From: Firmicutes bacterium UBA4981
GTDB taxonomy: Bacteria; Bacillota; SHA-98; UBA4971
Reading direction: 5' to 3'
Assembly: GCA_002398515.1 (NCBI GenBank)
Contig: DGZL01000043.1
Coordinates: 53,202-75,566 of the forward strand
DNA length: 22,365 nucleotides
Each line of letters starts with the position of its first letter. The stretch's first letter is position 1. Made by a program: the position numbers and the translations under genes. Below the pieces are notes generated by a model that had not been told where the DNA came from, searched no databases, and was given only the letters and a program-made list of their open reading frames with translations. Shown here in pieces: positions 16,733 to 22,365 of the stretch.

Positions 16733-17365
16733 ATGAAGCCCGTGGTCAAAGGATTCCCTGATGCAATGAGAGGTCAAGATGAGACCGGGCATGGCCTTGT
16801 CCAGGTCTATACAGGGGATGGCAAAGGGAAGACTACTGCAGCTTTAGGCCTTGCTTTAAGAGCTTGCGGCCATAGATTTTTCGTGACAATCATTCAATTT
16901 GCCAAAGGTGTCAGCTACACAGGAGAGCTGTTTTCTCTCCAGCGCTTGTATCCTGAAATCCGGCTGTACCAGTTTGGCCGGGATTGCAAGCGCTCTTCCG
17001 CGATAAGACAGGGTTTCGAGAGTTGTGAGGGGTGCGGTGAGTGCATGCTCAGGCGGGGAGAGATAACAGATGAGGACCGCCAATTAGCGGAGAAAGGGTT
17101 AAGTCTCTCTGTTGCGATTGCCACAAGAGATGAAACTGACATTCTAATCCTTGATGAAATATCTCTTGCCGTCAATTTCGGTTTGCTTACAGTAGACGAC
17201 GTGGTTGCCCTCATCGAGGGAAAGTCTAATCATACAGAGCTTGTTCTCACAGGCAGAGATATGCCACAGGAGATATTGGCATGTGCGGATCTCATTACAG
17301 AAATGCGCGAGATAAGGCATCCTTATGCCAGGGGTATACCTGCTCGTAGGGGAATTGAGTACTAA
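16733..17365 (+). CDS. cobO: Corrinoid adenosyltransferase, CobO/BtuR type
   Basis: 210 residues from the chosen start. It transfers the adenosyl group of ATP to the cobalt of cob(I)alamin or cobyrinic acid a,c-diamide, giving the coenzyme form. The P-loop GDGKGKTT (28-35) within VQVYTGDGKGKTTAALGLALRA and the ILDEISLAVNFGLL stretch are typical. An unusual CEGCGEC cluster lies in the middle of the protein. The ATG at 16733 follows GAAGGTGA. The GTG at 16697 inside btuD would add twelve residues and has a weaker site. Placement behind btuFCD means imported corrinoid is adenosylated by its own operon product. Confidence 0.9.
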   Translation: MKPVVKGFPDAMRGQDETGHGLVQVYTGDGKGKTTAALGLALRACGHRFFVTIIQFAKGVSYTGELFSLQRLYPEIRLYQFGRDCKRSSAIRQGFESCEGCGECMLRRGEITDEDRQLAEKGLSLSVAIATRDETDILILDEISLAVNFGLLTVDDVVALIEGKSNHTELVLTGRDMPQEILACADLITEMREIRHPYARGIPARRGIEY

Positions 17366-17392
17366 ACCGTTATTGTGCCGGAGGGGACTGTG

Positions 17393-18550
17393 ATGAATTT
17401 CCCCGGATACTATCGAAGTCGACGCGGATCGTTTATCGGTTATTTCTTGGTAGGCCTTGCAGGTGCTCTCATAGGCGGCCTGGTTGTCGGGTCCGTCTTT
17501 TTGGAGCAGGTGGACAAGCGTATTGCCACCATACCCAAGAGCGTACCTGACTTAGGCGAACCCGGCAGGGTTGACACTACGGAGGTAAGCTACTCAGATC
17601 TGAGGAGGGAAGGGCTTGGTGTAGCAGGTATAGCCAGAGAAGTAGGTCCTGCTGTAGTTAAGATATCCACTCTCAAGGAGCGAGTTTACTATACTTTTTT
17701 CTTCGAGCGCATGGTTCAGGAGGAACAGGGGTTAGGCTCAGGTGTCATATTCGACAGACGAGGGTTTGTGCTCACGAATTATCATGTGATTGAAGAGGCC
17801 AAGGAAATCGGAGTCGTGCTTTCTGACGGACGCGAATTTGCAGCCACTGTGGTTGGGGGTGACTATTATACTGACCTGGCAGTGTTGAAAATAGACGGAG
17901 AGAATTTGCCCTGCGCCACATTAGGGGATTCTGCTGTTGTGCAAGTAGGTGAGGCTGCAGTGGCGATAGGTAACCCATTTGGATTTGACAATACGGTCAC
18001 TGCAGGCGTGGTCAGCGCTTTGGGAAGGTCAGTCCCTCTTGATGCCGAACAAGGGCTTCATCTTGAGAATTTAATCCAGACAGATGCCCCCATTAACCCG
18101 GGAAACAGCGGAGGCGCGCTTGCTGATGAGCGTGGTACTGTTATCGGAATCAATACTGCTATCTATGCGGAAGCTCAAGGTATCGGGTTCGCGATCCCGA
18201 TAAATACTGCAAGGCAAATAGCCGGTGAGCTCGTGGAATTTGGGAAAGTAAGGCGTCCGTGGATCGGGATTACTCAGGTTTGGGTAATTACACCCGAGGT
18301 CGCTCGTGACTATCGTCTTGGCATTGACCACGGCCTGGCTATCGCAGGCTATGTGAGGCAGAGCCCGGCAAGTTCAGCAGGTCTTCGTCGTGGTGACATT
18401 ATTACGTCAGCCGGAGGTAAAGCCACGAAGTCAGTAGCTGACTTGAGAGACGCCGTGAATTCAGTGGGTATAGGGGGCAAGCTCGAGCTTGCGATCTATC
18501 GCGACGGAAGGACCTTTACCGTATCACTGAGTGTAAATGAAGCCCCGTAA
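17393..18550 (+). CDS. Membrane-anchored HtrA/DegP-type serine protease
   Basis: 385 residues: a short basic N-terminus, one membrane anchor (FIGYFLVGLAGALIGGLVVGSVF, about residues 15-37), a trypsin-like protease domain, and one PDZ domain near the C-terminus (SPASSAGLRRGDIITSAGG onward). The catalytic triad is complete: His131 in TNYHVI, Asp161 in TDLAVLK, Ser239 in GNSGGAL. HtrA proteases degrade misfolded envelope proteins. The ATG at 17393 lies 6 bases after GGAGGGG (17380-17386); a GTG at 17375 precedes that site and is rejected. The gene starts 27 bases after cobO with no visible promoter or terminator, so it may be co-transcribed with the cobalamin genes. It ends 10 bases before the opposing Nif3-like gene. 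Confidence 0.93.
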   Translation: MNFPGYYRSRRGSFIGYFLVGLAGALIGGLVVGSVFLEQVDKRIATIPKSVPDLGEPGRVDTTEVSYSDLRREGLGVAGIAREVGPAVVKISTLKERVYYTFFFERMVQEEQGLGSGVIFDRRGFVLTNYHVIEEAKEIGVVLSDGREFAATVVGGDYYTDLAVLKIDGENLPCATLGDSAVVQVGEAAVAIGNPFGFDNTVTAGVVSALGRSVPLDAEQGLHLENLIQTDAPINPGNSGGALADERGTVIGINTAIYAEAQGIGFAIPINTARQIAGELVEFGKVRRPWIGITQVWVITPEVARDYRLGIDHGLAIAGYVRQSPASSAGLRRGDIITSAGGKATKSVADLRDAVNSVGIGGKLELAIYRDGRTFTVSLSVNEAP

Positions 18551-18560
18551 CACTGTAAGA

Positions 18561-19307
18561 TCAGAGCCCTGTCGGAGCTTGAATAAACACTGTGGGAAGT
18601 CCCAGTTTGGTCTCTATGTGTCTTCCCAGGGCTTTGGGTCCCAGTGTTTCAGTGGCGTAATGGCCTGCAAATACAATGCTTGTTTCAGCGTCTCGTGCGA
18701 GCGCCACTGCCTCATGGGAAGTTTCTCCTGTGAGATAGAGATCCGCCCCTGCTTCTATCGCCTGATCCAAGTCCGCTCCTCCTCCGCCGCTGCATATGGC
18801 AACTTTGGTAATCTCACGTCTGCAAAATGGAAGGACTCGGATACCACTGCCAATCCGATTTTCTAAGAGTCTCGCCACCTCATGGATATCCATGGCTTCT
18901 ATGTTCCCGATAAGGCCGATTAGGGAACCTTTATACCGTAGAAAGGGCTGGGCATTCTTCATGCCCAATATTTTGGCGAGTTCCGCATTGTTCCCCACTT
19001 CTTGGTGCATGTCCAGGGGGAGATGCGCCGCATAAAGACCTATGCGATTCTCAATAAGATATCGAACGCGCCGATAAAGAGGGCCTCTAATCGGCGTCTT
19101 GTCCCAGAATAGTCCATGGTGGACAATGATTAGTTCCGCCTCGTGTTCTTTGGCTTGCTCAAGTGTTTCCAGGGTTGCGTCTACTGCCATGGCTACTTTT
19201 GTAATATCCCGGTCTGTTTCTACCTGCAATCCGTTGAGTGAGGAATCGGGAATGTGAGGAACCATAAGAAAAGTATCGAGGTATTCAGTAATCTGAGAAA
19301 GTTTCAT
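18561..19307 (-). CDS. Nif3-like dinuclear metal centre protein (YqfO/DUF34 family)
   Basis: 248 residues, the short form without the PII-like insertion found in some Bacillus homologues. Metal-binding residues are visible: His63/His64 in IVHHGLFW, His95, Asp99 and His101 in AAHLPLDMHQ, and His216/Glu220 in FAGHYATETLG. The family is often annotated as GTP cyclohydrolase I type 2, but the cellular function is not settled. The ATG at 19307 is preceded by a GGTGA-like site. It is transcribed towards htrA and away from sleB. Confidence 0.9.
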   Translation of the reverse strand: MKLSQITEYLDTFLMVPHIPDSSLNGLQVETDRDITKVAMAVDATLETLEQAKEHEAELIIVHHGLFWDKTPIRGPLYRRVRYLIENRIGLYAAHLPLDMHQEVGNNAELAKILGMKNAQPFLRYKGSLIGLIGNIEAMDIHEVARLLENRIGSGIRVLPFCRREITKVAICSGGGGADLDQAIEAGADLYLTGETSHEAVALARDAETSIVFAGHYATETLGPKALGRHIETKLGLPTVFIQAPTGL

Positions 19308-19361
19308 CGGAGTTCACCGCCTCAAAAATCGTCTCTTCTCTTTGCCTTCCGGCATAAATCA

Positions 19362-19370
19362 ATCATACCA
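19362..19370 (-). promoter_or_regulatory. Candidate extended -10 promoter of the Nif3-like gene
   Basis: On the minus strand the sequence reads TGGTATGAT, matching the extended -10 form TGnTATAAT with one change. No good -35 element is seen 17 bases upstream. The position, about 55 bases before the start codon, is reasonable. Confidence 0.4.
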
Positions 19371-19403
19371 CAACTCCTGACGATGCCTGCACTTTTCGTC
19401 TCT

Positions 19404-19432
19404 GAATAGCAAACACTTGAGGCGGCATAATA
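19404..19432 (+). promoter_or_regulatory. Sigma-G-type forespore promoter of sleB-ypeB
   Basis: GAATA (19404-19408, preceded by T) and CATAATA (19426-19432) are separated by 17 bases. This fits the B. subtilis sigma-G consensus GHATR-N17/18-CATnHTA. The predicted start near 19439 gives a leader of about 28 bases. In B. subtilis sleB-ypeB is sigma-G dependent, so sequence and context agree. Confidence 0.7.
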
Positions 19433-19466
19433 AGCCCAGGTTTGAACAGAGCCGGGGGTGAAAGCT

Positions 19467-19997
19467 GTGTCAAACGGAGTTGGCAAGTTCATTTTTACAA
19501 TCACCGTTCTTGTGGTAGTAGTCACGGTTCTATGGCATGTCCAATCCGGAAGGGTTTTTGGCGACAGGTCAGCGTATCGTCAAGAGAAAGAAGACAGGCT
19601 TCCTTACATAGCTGAAGTTGACTTAGCAGATCCGGGCCAGAGCTATAGTTACAATGTGGAACTGATGGCGAGAGTAATCTCTGCAGAAGCAAAAGGCGAG
19701 CCATACCTCGGCCAGGTTGCAGTTGGGGCTGTGATCCTAAACAGACTGAACCATCCTCATTTCCCCAAGACCATTCCGGGAGTTATCTTTGAACCCGATG
19801 CTTTTACTGCAGTCAGCACCGGGCATGTGTGGTTTCCTCCGGTGTCTTCCTCTTATCGCGCTGCACAGGACGCTCTGACCGGTTGGGATCCTTCGGGAGG
19901 AGCAATTTACTACTATAACCCCGCTAAGGCCACAAATTGGTGGGTTGCCACTAGAAGTTACATTATTCAAATAGGAAGACATATCTTTCTTAGGTGA
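19467..19997 (+). CDS. sleB: Spore cortex-lytic enzyme, SleB-type hydrolase domain
   Basis: 176 residues: a membrane or signal segment (FIFTITVLVVVVTVLWHV, about residues 8-25), a linker, and a C-terminal SleB/CwlJ hydrolase domain (ELMARVISAEAKGEPYLGQVAVGAVILNR to the end). Glu74 in ISAEAKGEP is the likely catalytic glutamate. SleB is a lytic transglycosylase acting on muramic-delta-lactam cortex peptidoglycan in germination. The N-terminal peptidoglycan-binding domain of Bacillus SleB (about 300 residues in all) is absent. Start: GGGGGTGA (19454-19461) is 5 bases before the GTG at 19467; the GTG at 19458 lies inside that site. The stop is 20 bases before the ypeB start, supporting a sleB-ypeB operon. 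Confidence 0.9.
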   Translation: MSNGVGKFIFTITVLVVVVTVLWHVQSGRVFGDRSAYRQEKEDRLPYIAEVDLADPGQSYSYNVELMARVISAEAKGEPYLGQVAVGAVILNRLNHPHFPKTIPGVIFEPDAFTAVSTGHVWFPPVSSSYRAAQDALTGWDPSGGAIYYYNPAKATNWWVATRSYIIQIGRHIFLR

Positions 19998-20017
19998 TCG
20001 GTTGCGAGGTGGTGAGT

Positions 20018-21385
20018 ATGAGGCAAAGATGGGGATGGACGGCGTTAGCTATAGTTGTTGTTGTATCAGGCTTTATCGGGCTACGCGAGTACGCTTTGAA
20101 GAAAGATGCGGAGCTGAGAGTAGAGAACCAGTACCAACGCGCATTCCAGGAAGTGGTCTATCATGTAGATTCCCTTGCGGATGAACTGGGGAAGGCAGCG
20201 GTTTCGGGTTCGCTTTTGCAGACCCAGAAAGCATTGGCAGACGCTTGGAGGCATACTGAGTCTGCAAGATCCGGGTTAGGCCAACTGCCTGTAGGTACAA
20301 TTCAACTTTCCACTACTGAGGATTTCTTGTCACAGGTGGCTTCTTTTACTTACACTCTGTCGCAAAGAGGTGAATCGGGAAGCGGACTTTCAGACAGAGA
20401 ATGGGCACTCTTGCGAGATCTCCGCGAACAGGCGACTTTTGCAGCTGAGGAACTCACGCGCTTAGGCGGCGCGATTGCCTCGGGAAGGCATAGATGGACA
20501 GATGTTCAGCGTGAGAGTATGACTACTGCAGCTATGCGTCCTGAACGAGAAAAGACACAAGGCGCGCCTTCGAATCAAGTGACAAAAGGCCTCAAAATGC
20601 TGGAAGATGGAATGACAAGGTTCCCCACGCCTGACTTTGAAGGGGTTATTCCGCCTCCCAGAAAAAAGCTGCCCAGTATTCCCGGCCCCAAAATAAGCAC
20701 AGATGACGCTATAAAGATAGCTATGGATTTTGCCGGATATTCTGTACAAGAAGGCGCAAGAGGCGAAGTCATAGCCACGATATCTTCGGAACCTGAAAGT
20801 TACAGGGTAGAAATAACTCCTCCCCGAGGTCCTGTTTACAAGGTGTGGGCAGATGTGTCAGTGAGCGGCGGTAAAGTATTATGGATGTACAGAGACTCGC
20901 CTATCGGTTCAGAGTCTATTACATCTGCCATGGCTGTCAATGCGGCCAAGGCATTTCTCGCGTCTCATGGTTTTCAAAACATGCGCGAGATTTCCAGACG
21001 TGATTATCAAGGAGTGTCCGCCATAGGGTTTGCTCATGAGCAGAACGGTGTCGTAATATATCCCGACTACGTTGTAGTGAGGGTAGCATTGGATGATGGC
21101 CTTGTGGATGGATTTGAAGGCACGAATTACCAGATATTTCACAAAGTAAGACCGTTGAAAGAGCCCGGGCTTTCTGAAGCCCAAGCAAAGGAAGGGCTAA
21201 ATCCCAAATTGACTGTGACAGGTTCAAGGTTGGCTGTCATACTTGACGATTTCTACCGGGAGAAGATGGTGTACGAGTTTGAGTGTCAGCTTGACAAGGA
21301 TGCGTATCTAGTCTACATAAACGCGGACACAGGCGAGGAGGAAGAAGTGAAGAAAGCTGAAACCGGAGGTTTCGAATTAGTGTGA
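20018..21385 (+). CDS. ypeB: Germination protein YpeB
   Basis: 455 residues with an N-terminal anchor (WGWTALAIVVVVSGFIGL), a helical N-terminal domain, and C-terminal PepSY-type repeats (segments beginning ISTDDAIKIAMDFAGY, SITSAMAVNAAKAFLASHGF, and the final YEFECQLDKDAYLVYINADTGEEEEV). In Bacillus, YpeB is needed for SleB stability or localisation in the spore, and the two depend on each other. GAGGTG (20006-20011) sits 6 bases before the ATG at 20018; the GTG at 19994 precedes that site and is rejected. The last nine bases overlap the end of spo0A on the opposite strand. Confidence 0.93.
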   Translation: MRQRWGWTALAIVVVVSGFIGLREYALKKDAELRVENQYQRAFQEVVYHVDSLADELGKAAVSGSLLQTQKALADAWRHTESARSGLGQLPVGTIQLSTTEDFLSQVASFTYTLSQRGESGSGLSDREWALLRDLREQATFAAEELTRLGGAIASGRHRWTDVQRESMTTAAMRPEREKTQGAPSNQVTKGLKMLEDGMTRFPTPDFEGVIPPPRKKLPSIPGPKISTDDAIKIAMDFAGYSVQEGARGEVIATISSEPESYRVEITPPRGPVYKVWADVSVSGGKVLWMYRDSPIGSESITSAMAVNAAKAFLASHGFQNMREISRRDYQGVSAIGFAHEQNGVVIYPDYVVVRVALDDGLVDGFEGTNYQIFHKVRPLKEPGLSEAQAKEGLNPKLTVTGSRLAVILDDFYREKMVYEFECQLDKDAYLVYINADTGEEEEVKKAETGGFELV

Positions 21386-22159
21386 TAGGTTGACTTTGAT
21401 TTCTTCAGCTGCTCTTGTAATGAATAGGGAGTTGGTCGGCGCTCGCTCCTCATTCAAGTCTGAAAAGGCGCCGAAGAGCTTCTTCAGCTGCACAGGATCT
21501 CCTCGTTTCCAGGTCTTGCGGATTGCGTACCTGATAGCAGCCTCCACCACGGGAGGTGTAGTCTCTTGCCGTTCGGCGATTTTCGTGTAGAGGTCTACGG
21601 TAATTGGCGCATAAATATCGCTGTTTTCAACTACCATGCAAATAGCGTCTTTAAGATAGGAGTACCCTTTGAAGTAGGTAGGCATGCGTAATTCGAAAAG
21701 GAGTCTGGCCACATGCGTTTCTATGCCTTTCCCGGACTCCTGAAGTGCTGAGACTTGGTCTTTGTAGGCTTCGGCAGAGTTAAGTCCTGCAGCTTGCTTA
21801 ATCCTGTTGATGAGTGTCGTGGCATCAATCGGCTTGAGGAGGTAGTAGTCAACTCCTAGTTTAGAAAGGGTTCTAATAATATCTTGTTGTGCAATAGCGC
21901 TCAGCGTAATTATCTTCGGCTTTTCTTTGGGATACATTGTGATCAGTTGTTCAAGGAAATGGACCCCGTTAAGGCGCGGCATGATGATGTCTAAGAGGAT
22001 TACGTCAGGATTCAGTTTGCTGATTGTCTCAAGAGCCAGAACTCCGTCTTCAGCATAACCCACCCATTCCAAATCAGGATCGCTTCTTATGACGGCTTCC
22101 AGCATCTCGCATATATCTATGTTGTTGTCTATCGCCATTACCCTTACTTTCTTCTTCAT
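21377..22159 (-). CDS. spo0A: Stage 0 sporulation response regulator Spo0A
   Basis: 260 residues, close to the usual length. The receiver domain has phosphoacceptor Asp57 (DVILLDIIMP), Ser86 in the conserved T/S position (TLSA) and Lys108 (LLKP). The C-terminal Spo0A DNA-binding domain is clear (HVARLLFELRMPTYFKGYSYLKDAICMVVE, then TPPVVEAAIRYAIRKTWKRG and PTNSLFI). Spo0A~P is the master switch for sporulation. The acid pocket reads IDNN where family members usually have ADDN. The frame is open up to 22321, but the ATG at 22159 gives the family N-terminus KKKVRVMAIDNN and lies behind GAGGG; the upstream codons overlap the promoter. It converges on ypeB with no terminator space. Confidence 0.95.
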   Translation of the reverse strand: MKKKVRVMAIDNNIDICEMLEAVIRSDPDLEWVGYAEDGVLALETISKLNPDVILLDIIMPRLNGVHFLEQLITMYPKEKPKIITLSAIAQQDIIRTLSKLGVDYYLLKPIDATTLINRIKQAAGLNSAEAYKDQVSALQESGKGIETHVARLLFELRMPTYFKGYSYLKDAICMVVENSDIYAPITVDLYTKIAERQETTPPVVEAAIRYAIRKTWKRGDPVQLKKLFGAFSDLNEERAPTNSLFITRAAEEIKVNLSH

Positions 22160-22208
22160 GTCCCTCGGCCCCCTCGGCCATTTCCTTGACGAGGCGCTCA
22201 TATTGGCT

Positions 22209-22237
22209 CTATTCGCTACTTGTTCCAAATATCCTTT
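22209..22237 (-). promoter_or_regulatory. Sigma-H-type promoter of spo0A
   Basis: On the minus strand AAAGGATAT is followed after 11 bases by AGCGAATAG. This matches the sigma-H consensus RnAGGAwWW-N11/12-RnnGAATww except for the last base. Initiation about 45 bases before the ATG at 22159 is expected. In B. subtilis the sporulation promoter of spo0A is sigma-H dependent, which supports the call. Confidence 0.72.
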
Positions 22238-22324
22238 TGAGTCATATATTTCCATGAATTCCTTTGAACAAGCGGATAGAAAGAAGGGATACGGACGTGA
22301 TATATGCGAGCATTCAGACAAATA

Positions 22325-22365
22325 TGGTGCGCCTAGCAGGACTTGAACCTGCGCACCCGGCTCCG
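22325..22365 (-). tRNA. tRNA-Leu, 3' part, cut by the window end
   Basis: On the minus strand the visible part ends with an encoded CCA (22325-22327), discriminator A and an acceptor 3' strand TAGGCGC. Before it is a T arm, GCAGG-TTCAAGT-CCTGC. The preceding CGGAGCCGGGTGC looks like the 3' side of a long class II variable arm. A class II tRNA with discriminator A points to Leu (Ser normally has G). The anticodon is outside the window. It lies upstream of spo0A on the same strand. Confidence 0.8.

Noticed and set aside
22241..22268. Possible Spo0A-binding box (TGTTCAA on the minus strand) near the spo0A promoter
   Set aside because: It differs from TGTCGAA at two of seven positions, too weak to call.
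22160..22321. N-terminal extension of Spo0A to an upstream ATG
   Set aside because: The extra 54 residues have no family match, overlap the sigma-H-type promoter and run up to the tRNA gene; the ATG at 22159 gives the normal Spo0A start.
1..22365. CRISPR array, insertion sequence, prophage or toxin-antitoxin system
   Set aside because: No regularly spaced repeats, transposase, integrase or phage-type genes were seen.

Overview
The window reads as chromosome of an anaerobic, endospore-forming Bacillota (clostridial-type) bacterium. The evidence is a spo0A gene, a sleB-ypeB germination pair, an oxygen-sensitive two-subunit [4Fe-4S] fumarase, FeoB-type ferrous iron uptake, a cobalamin riboswitch, and strong GGAGG-type ribosome binding sites throughout. 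I cannot name the genus from sequence alone. The cobalamin-binding protein lacks a lipobox cysteine, a weak hint that the cell might be diderm.

Layout. (1) Bases 1-8474, plus strand: the end of an ABC-2 permease, a GldG-like protein, a triple-repeat DUF4340 protein, the TldD/TldE protease pair, both fumarase subunits, and mtnA. Gaps are short or overlapping, and the block closes at a hairpin terminator at 8510-8569, so it is probably one transcription unit. (2) Bases 8475-10472: a structured intergenic stretch, a good sigma-A promoter, a leader of about 147 nt, and an NhaC-family transporter. (3) Bases 10473-13211, minus strand: a palindrome-rich spacer, then a two-gene ferrous iron system. 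FeoA is fused to the FeoB G protein, and the FeoB membrane part is a separate, translationally coupled gene. (4) Bases 13212-18550, plus strand: a promoter, a cobalamin riboswitch and an intrinsic terminator control btuF, btuC, btuD and cobO, with an HtrA protease gene directly behind. (5) Bases 18561-22365: a sporulation and germination zone with a minus-strand Nif3-like gene, sleB-ypeB behind a sigma-G-like promoter, spo0A on the minus strand behind a sigma-H-like promoter, and a tRNA-Leu cut by the window end.

How the genes fit together. The centre is a divergent metal and cofactor acquisition locus: iron leftward, cobalamin uptake and adenosylation rightward. The right end holds the master regulator of sporulation next to a spore cortex-lytic pair, each with the promoter class known for these genes in Bacillus subtilis. 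The left block combines a Gld-type ABC system with a TldD/E peptidase, which could suggest peptide processing and export, but no precursor peptide is visible. I did not find a clearly new system. The best leads are the unexplained structured elements on both sides of nhaC, the altered acid pocket of Spo0A, and the split and fused Feo arrangement.
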